The notes beneath the pieces were generated by a model, which searched no databases, was not told where the DNA came from, and saw only the letters and a list, made by a program, of their open reading frames with translations. A DNA stretch of 29,502 nucleotides from Perkinsus olseni (lineage: Eukaryota; Perkinsozoa; Perkinsida; Perkinsidae). The position numbers and the translations under genes were made by a program. Below are positions 9,179-20,058 of this stretch, one piece after another (position 1 is the first letter of the stretch; each line of letters begins with the position of its first letter). The stretch covers positions 1-29,502 of the forward strand of contig JABANP010000601.1 in assembly GCA_013115135.1 (NCBI GenBank). Reading direction: 5' to 3'.

Positions 9179-12100
9179 TCACATGGCACGACCGGGGGGT
9201 ATAACAATATGAGCCTGACACGCCTCAAGGAGGTACTCGATCTCAAATGAAGCGAGGCGCGGAAGAAGGTAAAATTCAGCAAGCGGCAATTCTGCCGTTC
9301 TCGATGATTCACCTGTTTCTTGGCTATCTCGTTGATCTTGTTCACCATATTCATAGCGTGGACATTCTCATCATGATGATCCGACTCCTGCAGGTTTCCC
9401 TGAGGCAAGGAAACAGTCAAGTACTGAGAATGCCGCACAAAGAGGGTCCGAAGCGCGGAGCAACTCAGACCATCTCCATGATAAAGCTGTCCTCGTCAAG
9501 CCCACTTGTATGGAACTCTCCAGCTGGTATCTGGTCTGTTCCAGTTTCTTCAGCTTCTCCTCTAACTCCACCAGGGCTGCATGCCCTGTACTTTCACTTA
9601 GTGTCTGCCTTTTACCGTCGAGCCGCAGTTGTGCTGAGTCCACCTGAGCCCACTGCGCCCTACCACATGGGAGGCTTTCCCCTCACTAGGTCTCTGAGAC
9701 CGGGAAGGTCGTGGTCGAGCTTCTGTTTGCGTTCGGTAAGGATCTCCGTATCACTGAGGTCACGAACGCTGAAGCTGCCCCTTCTGGCCGTCAATTTACC
9801 GAAGCCGTGTTTCTCTTAGTTCATCCACACAGGAGAACCGATTATCGATTTCGGCCTGGTAGTGCGCCATAGATTCCTCTGCCTGAGCCAGCTCATCCTC
9901 CACCTACTGGACGGCTGTGTCATCCGTGAAGAGAAGCATCCAACCTTGAGTTCGAGATCGGCTATCTTTTGCAGTTCCTCACGTCTTTGCTGAACCTCCA
10001 GTTCAAGACGCTGACCGGTCGTCTCGCTTGCTTCCACCTGCCGAGGTTAGCTCTACCCGTACCCTCTTCAGTGGAAACACTGGAACCTGGCGCCCCTTGA
10101 ATTCGAGATCACCCTGCATCTCCTCAAACCGAGCACGAGAGGGGACCTCCTTCGCTCGGCCGATGGTCTACGGTGGAAAGCGTCATGGTGAGTTTGGCGA
10201 TAGGCAACCTTGTGTATTTTGATCATCAAATTCTTGATCTCGCCCTCCAGGCCTTTGACGACCCCACGCTCGTCTTCCTCAAGCTTCGGGAACTCTTCCA
10301 GAAACGCGGTCATTTCCGCGTCTTTCGCGAAGAGATTCTTGTACCTTGCTTCAACCGTACACGCGACATAACACCAACCGTTGTTCACTTTTGCTGCTGT
10401 TCGTCATCTGCCTCCGCTTCGCCTGCCTCGGAGTGCCTGTTCAATGCCGAGGATATCTCAGCCGCATTTCGTCTGAATCGCTCGAGAGCTTCTTTCATCT
10501 CTTCATGGGCTGACTCCAGCTCAGCCTGCAGGAACGAGGAGGAGAGATGCTGCTCCGAAAGTATCAAAGGTTAAAGCTCGACAAGGACAAAATTTCGGGA
10601 CGAGACGACCGACAGCGACAAGATATGAGCTCGAAGGGAACGAAGGCGAGTCGCAGCCTCAGTCAGGAAGGGCTCGAAATTTTTCCAGTAAGGGACCTCA
10701 AAAGCTTGCTCCTTACGGCCTCTGGACAAGATCAAGATGCCGCCTCAGTCCCTGTGAGCTATACCATCTTATGGTTATCCTCTTTTATTTTCTCCATGAG
10801 CATCTCCTTCTGCTTGGGCAAGGGAAGACTAACTTTCTCCAGCTCATCCGTGAGCTCCATTTTACGTTGGAGCAGATCGTCTACCACACCAATCACAAAT
10901 CGCGTAACTTTGTTTCAACATCACCTCTGGCTTTTGATAGAGCGAGCATGCGTCGTCGCGAAGGGTCCATCTCCAGTCTGTCACCGGTGACCTTCAGTCT
11001 AGCAACAGCGGCGTCGGGCTGTGAGGGATTGTCCGTGACTTCCCACCTTTGCTGCATGGGTTCCATGGAAGCCTCTAGTTCGTGACTAGCGTCACTGAAT
11101 GACATGAAGATTTACCGTGAGCGGAGCGAAGCTGGACTGACTTGATTTTTTGGAGTTCGCCTATGAGCTGCTCGTACTCTCGTTTTTGCTCCGGTGTAAG
11201 GCGACTCAACTGTTGCTCAATATGGGATTGCTGTTCCTGATGGGCAGCGCGATTTGGTGAAGGAGTGGTAGCAGCTGGCTTACGATGAGCTCATGCTCTA
11301 GTCTAGCTAGGCCCTCCTCGCACTCCTTCTTCTCAAGGAAGACATTGTCAATCTCTTCTCTTCCAAACGCGTTCTTTTCCTTGATCTCCAAGTATCTTTC
11401 ATTCCGTCTTGAGCAAGCATGACCTCCGTTATGTACTGTCTCTCCAAGTCCTCCGGTCGAATGCTTATCCTTTGCTTATCAAGGGCAAGATTGTAGTCAG
11501 CCAGCTCTCCTTCCAAGCCTTTAACCTATCCTAATTTTATCCTACTTTCACGACTGCAACCTGTTTCACCTCGTCGAGTAGTGACTGATAACGCCGCTGG
11601 TACTGGCGATACGACTGACTCTCCTCGGCAATTCTTGCCATCTCTTTGTTGAACTGCGCTATCTCGGAAGACAGGGAATTTCTACCGCAGACGAACAGAT
11701 CAACGTAGCCTTGCTTTCGCACGTTCACATTTTGTTTCTCAGTTGCGCTTTGTAATAGCTCTTATCGAGAACCTGTCTCCCCGAGCTGCTCTGAGCTGTT
11801 CTCACGCCCGAAAGCCCTTGTTGGGTCACTGGACGGTCGACAACTCTGAAACCATCCTGAAATTAGGCCCATCGTACAACATCAAGAATACGATGAAAGA
11901 GATACTGAGGTCAGCGCTGTAGAAACTGAAAGCCCGCGTAGTGCTGTTTGTACTGCTGATAGTCCTATCTCGTTTAGATGAGGATCCCTACTGAAGCTGA
12001 GTTAAATCGTAGACGATGGGAAGACAGTAGGTCGAAATATGAGATTCCAGATGGCAAGACCCGACAGTTGCCTTATCAATATGAAAAGGCAGTAACGTCA

Positions 12101-12484
12101 ATAAGTGGATCCAAACTATGCAGCATTCCCGCAGTATGCAAGCTCACCATAGCTGTTGATGCTGTTGCACTGGGAGCTACGTATCCTGTCCCTAGGCCAG
12201 CTCTAGAGCCTACCAGAGAACGGTAACGGCGCTCAGTCAAGCAGAGTGGTTACCTGGGGGAGCTCCAGAGAAGATGCTGCCCCTCTGGCTGGCCGGCGTT
12301 CCACTGGACGAGCCGCCGGTGGATCTCATCGCACCTACTGAGTGACTGGGAATGCTACGCTCAGCTCGATGAACGACTTACTGCTAGGTCGAGCAGGAGA
12401 ACTGCTACCCACTTGAGGCGGTGGGGCGGGTCGGAAGCCACCACCGGTGGTATTGAAGCCTCGAGACTGGGGACGATCAGCCAT
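9179..12484 (-). CDS. IFT74: Intraflagellar transport protein 74 (IFT-B core), many short introns
   Basis: IFT74 pairs with IFT81 as a coiled coil in the IFT-B complex and helps carry tubulin into cilia. The start MADRPQSRGFNTTGGG (ATG at 12484) gives the Gly/Pro/Arg-rich basic N-terminus of the family. Exon 4 carries DRPVTQQGLSGVRT and RQVLDKSYY, a near match to the animal protein. Coiled-coil exons follow in family order: QYQRRYQSLLDEVK, GLEGELADYNLALDKQ, LTPEQKREYEQL, KYKNLFAKDAEMTAFLEEF, FEEMQGDLEFKGRQ, LVELEEKLKKLEQ and ESDHHDENVHAMNMVNKI. Introns include 12338-12381 (44 nt), 12210-12253 (44), 11857-12147 (291), 11682-11729 (48) and 11396-11436 (41). With such short introns removed the frame appears unbroken. 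About 25 residues of the usual C-terminal coil seem missing, and the last exon (ending GRAM) is a guess. Confidence 0.82.
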
Positions 12485-13306
12485 CTCCAAACAACTGCGT
12501 CCTGTTGAGAACCCACACAACCTCCATCCGCGGAAAAGCCGCGCACGAATGACTCCTGCTGTTTTTGCCGCCTTCCACTATCGCCCTGATATCAACTCAA
12601 GACTCACCAACGATTTTTGCGGAGTTGCCTCGGAGAGGTAGTCGAGGAAGGTGGGGTTACAATACTAGTGTAAGAGCTAGAAGACACTATGTACGAACAA
12701 TAACCCTGGGGGAAAATATAGCGTTGTCTGCTTGTGTGAGGTTCACACAGGTGGTTCAAAATGTGGTTGAATTGTGTTGACGGCTACTATGCATATTTCC
12801 GGAGCTACAGTAGTAACATATTAGTGCATATCATACTCAAGTTTCAGCTTCAAACACCTAGTACGTGCTGAATTAGACTGATGAGCCATGAATGTCTCAT
12901 GTTCCCCATGAAGTTTTGTGGCGCGCGGTCTCTGTCGGCGCAGTGATATTTGCTTGAGTTGTAGTGACTCATGCGCGACAGCTTGTATTAATTCAGTTAT
13001 TTCGTGCCAAGTGGCATATTTGTTGAGTTTATCCATCAGACTGATTTCAGTCATTTGCATATCGAATTGGAACACCCTGTAATGTCGTACCGTGAGCTGG
13101 CGCTATGGTAAGTTACTCTACTCATTGTAAGGTTGAACTGGAGACTAAGTGCCCTCATAATTCTGTGCGAGCTGAGTTGTGGTGCTCAACATTCACTACA
13201 AAGACCACAGGTTACATTCACTAAACCCGAGACAATCTCGCAGTTGGTAGAGGAAACGATATTATTCGAAGATTTTGACGTTGTAGCTTATGGCCGATTA
13301 TCATCA
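12485..13306. other. Intergenic between IFT74 and UTP21
   Basis: Both neighbours are on the minus strand. A minus-strand frame (13060 down to 12821, MQMTEISLMDKLNKYATWHE) is open for about 79 codons but has no leader, partner exon or recognisable motif, so I do not call it a gene. A small inverted repeat (TGTGTGA-GGT-TCACACA) lies near 12735. Confidence 0.45.
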
Positions 13307-16048
13307 TCACTGGCCAGCCATGGCGACCATCTGGGTCCCCGATAGTAGCCGTACTAGACACTCGAGTCTGCTGCAGTCCTTGTCGAAGGTCTGAAGAAAA
13401 CGAAAATCGAAGACGACAAGTAGTGAGGACAGAGGGACCTTGAAGTTGGTAGTAAGACGCTTGCTGAGCTCCTTCACTGCCTTACGCAAATCCTCATCAG
13501 TTGATTCAAGCAGGGTGTCAGCGTGGAACTTGAGGAAGAGGGACAATTGGACCTGACAAAAATGACACTCGTCAATAGACAAAGCGACGACAGCAGCAGC
13601 AGCAGGAGGACTAGTAGATAGCGTTAGTGATGATGACGAGAGTGGTAGTGGAAATAGCAGCAGCGTTAGTACTAACAGTAGCAGTGGTAAGCATGGCAGA
13701 AGCAGCCGTGGTAGTGGTGGTATTACTACCTGTATGAGATCATAGTCTCTCCCAGTAGTAGCCATAGCATCGAAGTACTCGACAGCATAACGGAGGTTAT
13801 CATCTCTGACCTCACTAAGGCACAGGTTCAATCCACTCGCCGTCTGCTTTTTAAGATACTCCAACGCCCCCTCCCAGTCACGATCAACAATCTTCCTCTC
13901 AAACTCCGAGTCCAGGGCCGAGTTGAAATCACCGATGTCCTCAAATCTCATCCTCTTCTTCTCAGGCTCCTCGTCCGTCCCCGTCGTCGCCGCTTCCAGA
14001 GGTGCGAATAACGGCTTAGCACCATCGTAGACAGTAGGCAAGAAGAAGGGAGCGCTCTCGGGCTTCGTCGGAGGGGCTACTGGTTTATTTCTTTCCTTGA
14101 TCTCGTCCAGTCTCAAAGAGTATTGCCAGCTCGTCCGAGGCACGTCCGACAGAGTAATAGCGCCTCGCGTTTGAGGAAGATACGACACGGGATTGCTTAG
14201 GACCTCCGCACCAGCTGTATTCTGTTCGTCGCCAGCTTCAACCTCGGATACTCCCTCCTTCTCGGGCTCGTCAATAGGGACATACTCCCGCGGCACAGCA
14301 GATAAGGCAGCACCATCGCTGCCGCCAAGCAACTTGGTATTGGTCCAGAGGTGAAGGGCGCCGTACTTGGACGTGTGCGAGTGGGTGGTGATAAGGAGAG
14401 CATCACCGGTGCTCCAACAGAGGGCGAGCACAGGCGAAGCGAAGCACACGCGGTCAACGACACTGGCCGTGGGCAGATCGTAAATTACCATTTTTGCATC
14501 AGAATCCGCCACAGTAAGCAGCTGTCCGCTGTGCGACCAGGCCATAGCCGTAACCGGTGCCTCAAGCTCGTCCAAGCGCCTCACCACCCTTCCTGAGTCC
14601 AAGTCCACCACCAAGACTCCCTCGCCCCTGGTCATAGCGACAGCGACAAGAGCACCGTTAACAGCAGCAGCAGCCGCGGTGGTACCCTCGCCAGCAGGAA
14701 GGCCGATCTCTCTCAGTTTGTTAGTCGACTTGGGACCGCTTCCGATCGTCGTCAATCGGAGTTTCCTTCCCTTTGAAGAAGCCGAAAGAATTGTGGTGGG
14801 AGACAGAAATTCCAAAATCGTAATCTCACCGGCGTTCTCATGCTTCGTGACCAGGCCGCGATAAAGACAGCTCTGCAGGTTGAACCGGTAAACTTCGCCA
14901 TTTTTCATACCACAACATGCGTAATTCCCGCAGTCGCTCACGGCCACTCGGACCACCTCGGACTTGTTATCGGGGACCTCGAGCTGGCGATTGACCAAGG
15001 CTTGCTGATAGCCACTCCAGACGGTCGCAGAGGCCGAGCCTTTGTGAGCAGTAATAACGTTGGGCCAGTCGTACTGACGCAGTCTCGTGCCGGCGAGGGA
15101 CAGAATAGCACCCAGGGAACCATCGCCTGGCCGTCGCCACTTCATTCGGGACCCGAACCCGGCCGTGGCCTTTGTCAGGTTAGAGATGCTCCAGATATTG
15201 TTCTGCTTCTGCTGTATCAAACTCATCTTGCCCACCCTGTTACCCGAGCTGATCAGGAGGTCGTTGCACTCGGCGTTGTTTGTCGAGTCTCCGTAGACTT
15301 CGACGTGCGTGATGGGCTGACTAGCACCGCGACGATGGCGAAGCAACCGCAGGCTTCCATCGGGCTTGTCGAAGATCCAAACACAAATGGCGTTGTCAGT
15401 CCCAGTAGAGACCACCAGAGGCTCGCCAGGGACTGCTACAAGGGTCGAGATACGACCATCGTGAGCAACCTTGATCGAGCTGTGGAGAATCTTTTCGGCG
15501 AGGTCCCAGACGAAGATATCCCCTTCTGCTGTACTGGAAAGTAGCACACCATTATGGTCGCCACTGTCCGTGCGGAATGTCAGACCGGTAATGGACCCCG
15601 AGGCCCGACTTTCCGTCGTTCCCAAGGTGAAAACGACCTGATCCGTGCGACAGTTAACCATACAAATTCGGCCGCTTTCGAACCCGACAGCAACGACATC
15701 CAAAGCGGGAGATGCCGCAAGAGCCATTACGGCGGAGTCGTCCGATAGACAGCCGAAAGTGTGAATTTTCCGGTGCGTTTTCAGGTTCCACAGCTCAAGT
15801 TCGCCGCCACGACCAGCGATGAGCATCTTGTTAACATAAGTAGGTACGTGGGTAGCAGTAGTGAACTCAAAGCCCAGATTGAGCCTGGTCGGGCCGACGA
15901 TTTTTCCACCGGGCTTTGTGAGGGAATCGGGGAGAGTCCACAGAAGCACTTCGTTACCACCGGCACCAACGCTGAGCAGGAAGGTACTGCCAAGCAGGTG
16001 GAGGGACCTGAACGAATTGGTGAAGGAGTGGTACTGCTCTTCAACCAT
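13307..16048 (-). CDS. UTP21: U3 snoRNA-associated protein 21 / WD repeat protein 36
   Basis: UTP21 (WDR36 in animals) is a tandem beta-propeller subunit of the UTP-B module of the small-subunit processome, acting in the nucleolus on pre-18S rRNA. The sequence shows repeated WD-type blades, for example KMLIAGRGGELELWNLKT, PALDVVAVGFESGRI, NAICVWIFDKPDGSLRLLR and MAWSHSGQLLTVAD. A C-terminal Utp21 domain from about residue 640 has IKERNKPVAPP and SAPFFLPTV, then YLKKQTASGLN and LFLKFHADTLLE. Two introns are inferred: 13553-13729 (177 nt) and 13391-13438 (48 nt). Both are multiples of three without stops, and removing them restores alignment to the end (NFK|TFDKDCSRLEC). Spliced length is about 838 residues. 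The ATG at 16048 opens inside the first propeller; roughly 90 N-terminal residues of animal proteins are absent, and a TAA lies 18 nt upstream in frame. Confidence 0.9.
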   Translation of the reverse strand: MVEEQYHSFTNSFRSLHLLGSTFLLSVGAGGNEVLLWTLPDSLTKPGGKIVGPTRLNLGFEFTTATHVPTYVNKMLIAGRGGELELWNLKTHRKIHTFGCLSDDSAVMALAASPALDVVAVGFESGRICMVNCRTDQVVFTLGTTESRASGSITGLTFRTDSGDHNGVLLSSTAEGDIFVWDLAEKILHSSIKVAHDGRISTLVAVPGEPLVVSTGTDNAICVWIFDKPDGSLRLLRHRRGASQPITHVEVYGDSTNNAECNDLLISSGNRVGKMSLIQQKQNNIWSISNLTKATAGFGSRMKWRRPGDGSLGAILSLAGTRLRQYDWPNVITAHKGSASATVWSGYQQALVNRQLEVPDNKSEVVRVAVSDCGNYACCGMKNGEVYRFNLQSCLYRGLVTKHENAGEITILEFLSPTTILSASSKGRKLRLTTIGSGPKSTNKLREIGLPAGEGTTAAAAAVNGALVAVAMTRGEGVLVVDLDSGRVVRRLDELEAPVTAMAWSHSGQLLTVADSDAKMVIYDLPTASVVDRVCFASPVLALCWSTGDALLITTHSHTSKYGALHLWTNTKLLGGSDGAALSAVPREYVPIDEPEKEGVSEVEAGDEQNTAGAEVLSNPVSYLPQTRGAITLSDVPRTSWQYSLRLDEIKERNKPVAPPTKPESAPFFLPTVYDGAKPLFAPLEAATTGTDEEPEKKRMRFEDIGDFNSALDSEFERKIVDRDWEGALEYLKKQTASGLNLCLSEVRDDNLRYAVEYFDAMATTGRDYDLIQVVIPPLPRLLLPCLPLLLLVLTLLLFPLPLSSSSLTLSTSPPAAAAVVALSIDECHFCQVQLSLFLKFHADTLLESTDEDLRKAVKELSKRLTTNFKVPLSSLLVVFDFRFLQTFDKDCSRLECLVRLLSGTQMVAMAGQ
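13553..13729 (-). other. Frame-preserving, low-complexity intron of UTP21
   Basis: CAG|GTAGTAATA...TTTTTGTCAG|GTC. It is rich in CTGCTGCTG-type triplets and reads as a Leu/Pro/Ser run. Its removal joins DYDLIQ to VQLSLFLKFH, which matches the family. Confidence 0.8.
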
Positions 16049-16490
16049 GGGAGACAAGGTATATTATCTCACACCGAAGATCGCTCACGACCGAGGCAAC
16101 AACGTACCACTTTTTCAACTAATCCTACGTCACCCATATTTTAGCGAGTGAATATCGTTCGATAATTTTGAGTATGCTATTCATCACTAACGGCTGTTTA
16201 CAAAACTTCTATTTAGTAAGCAGTATCTTTTATTCTGTATCTTACACAAGTGACCAGGCAACCATCATACTCCCCTCCCAGCCAGTCCAGATACTACTCG
16301 ACGCTTCCTCTATGGCCCTCTGAGCTCATCGCGATCGGGACCATCTTGTGCCAGACTCCAATTCTTCCATTGCTATATCCAGCGACTGTAGTGTCACCAA
16401 CGGCAACTACGCTGGTGACAGTCTCTTGGGCGGCTGGCTGAATGTAACGGACGTCGAGACTCTCGGTGTCGTAAACCTGACAATGACTTC

Positions 16491-16800
16491 CAATTTATGC
16501 TACTTTCACATTGACAATAGACAGGTGAAAAAGCCAGCCAAAATCATATTTTTACAATACAGCGAATCGCTATACTCTAACACATGTAGCGATATTCGTT
16601 GTTATAGATCCGATGATAAGCTGCAGTTTATGCTACTTTCACATTGCCAATAGACAGGTTGTGGAGCAAGTTATTATAATATTATTTCAATGGTTTTCGG
16701 GTCATTCTCTCTACCGAGGCGCCGTCCAAAATATGTCGAGTTTCTCATCGTGAGATATCCGATAACGAACTTCAGTTTATGCTGCTTTCACAATGTCAAT
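16491..16800 (+). repeat. Three spaced direct repeats ending at a donor-like site
   Basis: Copies at 16491-16524, 16621-16659 and 16771-16800 share TTTATGCTACTTTCACATTG or close variants. The first two continue CAATAGACAGGT, which looks like a splice donor. The third is more diverged (GCTGCTTTCACAATG). Confidence 0.6.
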
Positions 16801-17637
16801 ACGGTAACGATTTCTTCTTGACGATAGATGATAAACGATGATTCGAATAATATTATTGGAATAGAGGAGAAATCTTTTGGCCATGGGTGAATGAAGCGAA
16901 ACAGCGGTGAGTGCGATGCGGCCTCGAGGTATGGAGAATAGTCCGTAAAATAGTTCACAACGTTAACATAGTTAAATAACAAAATGTCATCCGTAGGAGA
17001 TTGTCGTTTACACCGACTTAGCTGACGGAGGAGACGGTCCTAGACAGTACTACTGACCAGAAAACATACGTTATACTGATGATAGTTATCGCACTCGGAC
17101 TCGAAAACCATGGTGAATCATAATTCGAAAATGCGTATTTTACATCATCGAAGCCTTATACAAATTTTGGGAATCACCAACAAACGCGACGTGAAAACGC
17201 GATAGTACTACCAAAAGCAAAGTACTAGTGAAAATAAGTAGTACCACTATCGGACAAAATAATGACTTTCATAAAGTAATTACTGGCAATAAAATTGACG
17301 TTGGTTTTATTTACTATAGCTGGATGAATTTAACAGCATTGAAAATAGAAAGTATTTTCACGCCCAGATAAACTTGTCAAACAACACACGCACAATGATG
17401 TAATTCTCATAGCAACTCCCCTTCCCTTTACTACTTGCCACGACTTATGTGTAACCGCAGTAACAAAAGTCTGCGAGCCGACTTTAGTAACAGCCGCTGG
17501 TTGCGGGCCACAGACGACGCCCACAACTCGATGGGTTCTCAGCATGCCCGACTCCCTAGGGCTGACGATTGAGGTCATCTCGGAGGTAGCCGCCTTTGTC
17601 ATGGCTAGGAAAAGGTAACAACCTGGGAAAAGGCAGA

Positions 17638-18110
17638 GACTCGGCAGGGTTCAAAAAACCAATTCTGAAACTCAGAATGGATTCTGAAACCGCACATTTT
17701 CGCTGCTAAAAATAAATTAGAATCGATACTGAATTTAAGAATCGGTTTCCTGGCCGGGAGGCAGGGAGTGTTCGATAACCTAACTGCGAAAGTTGGTTTC
17801 AGGGCGGAGATTAGGGAGTGTTCGACAAACCAATCCTGAAACTGAGAATCGGCTCTGGGACGGCATTTTACGTGTAAAAATAAGTTCTGGTTCACTGACG
17901 AGCGGGTAGGGAATCTTCAATAGACCAACTGTAAAACTCAGTTAGTAATCCTTCAAGAAGGTGAGGGTGCCCCTCAAAGGCTTCAGGTTGAGGGGGCTGA
18001 TCCCCGTCCGCCTCAGCGCTTCAATCCGCTGGGAGCGTTCAATAGACTAATTCCCAATGTAGAAATCGATTCTGGAACTGGAACATTTTTACGTGTAAAA
18101 ATAGTCGGAG
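17638..18110. repeat. Cluster of short degenerate repeats (MITE-like)
   Basis: Copies begin GTTCRAYARACCAAT and go on to GAAACTCAGAATC, GATTCTGGAAC and TTTTACGTGTAAAAATA. Good copies are at 17650-17720, 17822-17885 and 18037-18105, with partial starts near 17770 and 17912. The core CAGAATCGATTCTG is palindromic. Related copies sit in introns of family members C and E. Confidence 0.6.
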
Positions 18111-18275
18111 TCGGTTGTGAGCTACTCACAGGCTGCTCGATAGACTGCATGATCTCAGTTTCAACAGCAGTACGTTTACGCGTTAAATTCGACCCTGGGA
18201 AGCCACCTTTTTTTGAGTGGTAACGGAATTATACAGGCCTGGCATGGTAGATTATACGGATCACAAGTAAAACGT

Positions 18276-18522
18276 TTATCAATGGCCTTAACCAGCCAAG
18301 CAGGCAGACGAACAACGCTCGCAAGCAGCACAGTAAATTCAATCCTGAGAGTCCTTTACGAAAATTCTTCCCATTGGGCTTGTTGGGCCACACGTATTTG
18401 ACGGGAATATTCCCGAGAGGAGCGCCAATAACGGGCTTTTAGAGTCGACCAAGGTCCATCGGCCCTTATTAGCAATGGCCAAACAGACAAGTAAACATCG
18501 CCCGCAAGCAGCAGCACAGGCT
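18276..18522 (+). repeat. Diverged direct repeat pair
   Basis: CAATGGCC, then CAGACGAACAACGCTCGCAAGCAG (given in part) near 18281, is echoed near 18473 by CAATGGCCAAACAGACAAGT and CGCCCGCAAGCAGCAG. The copies are about 190 bp apart. Confidence 0.45.
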
Positions 18523-18716
18523 ACCAATCAATAGTAAGTAGTGTAGACGTGTCTGCCTACTACGATGAGCAAGACAGAAGGTTGGGAAGCCTTCTAAAAT
18601 TCAGCAGTCTATTGAACGCCCCCCGGTTCATTGAACGATTCAGAGGTTGAGGAAATGCAAGTGAAATTAAGAGAGCAAGATTTGATAATTCGAGTTCGAG
18701 CTAGAACATTTTCCCA

Positions 18717-18749
18717 TCCTCACACCCCGTCAGCTTCGCTCTTGTTATA
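18717..18749 (+). promoter_or_regulatory. Conserved 5' flank of member C
   Basis: CCTCACACCCCGTCAG plus CTTCGCTCTTGTTATA. It has two base changes against the other copies, but the CAG (AG at 18732-18733) is kept. Similarity stops a few bases further upstream. Confidence 0.48.
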
Positions 18750-20058
18750 ATGCAAACCTTCATAATTTGGATAGCCTCTGTCATCTGTTTGATGATTCAC
18801 ATACCGCAAGTGTACGGAGCGACACCCTTCAACTCCGACAACGATGAGGACCCTATGGAGGCTGATGATGCCGCTGGTGGACCCACCAGTAAACGTCGCG
18901 TGATACTCAGAGCGCGCAGAAGACAGCAAACCGGCGGCCAATTGCCATTACCGAGTCGTCAGCAAGGTTCCCGTTCGGGAGGGCGCAAGAGGCCAGCCAG
19001 ACTGCAGCCGTCTCCCTTGGGGAAGAGAAAGAGGGAACGCACACTCGACTCAGACTCCGAGCCCGATTCTGAATCGGACTCTGATTCAGACGAAGAACAG
19101 GTGGCTCAGGGCTTTAAAATATGGAATATCTTCAATCACATAATTATCGTATCATTATCGTTGTAATCTTACATAACCTGTCTACAATCTAGTCAGGCTA
19201 CAAAACTAAGGGGTCGTTCAATAAACCAATTGCGAAACTCAGAAGCAAATCTGGAACTGCATTTTACGTGGAAAAGTTAGATCCAGAATCTACCCTGATT
19301 TTCAGAGTTACTGTATCGGACTGGGGTAAGAGAGAAAATCGACTCCGAGAATCTGTGAAATCTTGTACGTGCGGTGTTGTCGGTGAATAAGTATTTTACT
19401 CGGCGTTGTAATCTGCAGCCCCCTCGAGCTGGCGGCCGCGGGCTGGTTAGGAGTAGCTTTATTATTTTCCCAGGGAGTATGTAAAACAAGCGGGGATAAG
19501 TTCGAAGATGATGATTCCTTCGGAGCGACCTGTGCTCTGAAAAGGACACTTTCCTATGCCCTGGGTTACACGATGGAGACGGAAAAGGGAACTGGAGAAA
19601 AGAACAACGTGCTCACCGTCTTTTGCGGTCCTTCAGTTTATTCCATGTAAGTTTCACTCGTCGCCGAGTGTGGGTAGCGAGGACAGGGTCGTGACGCATC
19701 TGCGCACTAACACGGCGAGTTCCTTTCTCTTCTGCAATCTCGCTGTTTTCTCAGCGCGGATGGGTACATACAAGAGATCACAATCGCAGGCGTTGATCGG
19801 GACGTGATGATCCAGGACCCATTGAGGAGATTCAACAGAAAGGCTTTTAAGGCGACTTGTTCTGACATTTTTAAGGGGTTACAGAGGGAAATTTTGGGGA
19901 AGGACGAGCCCGTTGAAGAGGGAGACATGAACATGTGCTCGGAGATAATGAAGAGGGTATGCGCTCGATACGAGAGCGTTGCCAGACCATCTTTACAACC
20001 AACCGTTAACGTGAACCTCGGGCCAATCCCGGAAGAGATTTTCATGGACACGGACTGA
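18750..20058 (+). CDS. Secreted tandem-family protein, member C
   Basis: Exons 18750-19100, 19474-19646 and 19755-20058 give about 275 residues. Signal peptide MQTFIIWIASVICLMIHI is followed by PFNSDNDEDPMEADD, a long basic region (SKRRVILRARRRQQ, GRKRPARLQ, GKRKRERT) and a Ser/Asp/Glu run. Exon 2 (173 nt) starts GVCKTSG after TTTCCCAG, has ATC in the middle and ends CGPSVYS before AT|GTAAGT. Exon 3 carries DPLRRFNRKAF, TCSDIFKGLQREIL and MCSEIMKRVC. The 373-nt intron 1 contains a copy of the GTTCAATAAACCAATT repeat; intron 2 is 108 nt. The donor of intron 1 (CAG|GTGGCT) is weak and could lie elsewhere. All six mature cysteines are present. It is probably exported; function unknown. Confidence 0.72.
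19207..19320 (+). repeat. MITE-like repeat inside intron 1 of member C
   Basis: GTTCAATAAACCAATT, GAAACTCAGAAGCAAATCTGG and TTTTACGTGGAAAA occur in the same order as in the cluster at 17.6-18.1 kb. Confidence 0.6.

Larger units (their letters stand above)
16049..18716. other. Gene-poor, repeat-rich interval
   Basis: No complete gene is seen. A plus-strand frame at 16348-16653 (PDSNSSIAISSDCSVTNG, with several N-x-S/T sites) may be an exon but has no demonstrable partners. The interval holds the three-copy repeat at 16.5-16.8 kb, a cluster of short degenerate repeats at 17.64-18.11 kb and a diverged pair at 18.28 and 18.47 kb. Confidence 0.5.

Noticed and set aside
9247..9819. A 190-codon plus-strand frame and other plus frames at 9.2-11.1 kb
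   Set aside because: They lie opposite IFT74 exons, whose minus-strand translations match the family.
9179..12484. IFT74 as a pseudogene with frameshifts
   Set aside because: Each apparent break coincides with a 35-51 nt GT-AG intron whose removal restores colinearity with the known protein.
14840..15544. A 234-codon plus-strand frame
   Set aside because: It is the shadow of the WD-repeat region of UTP21.
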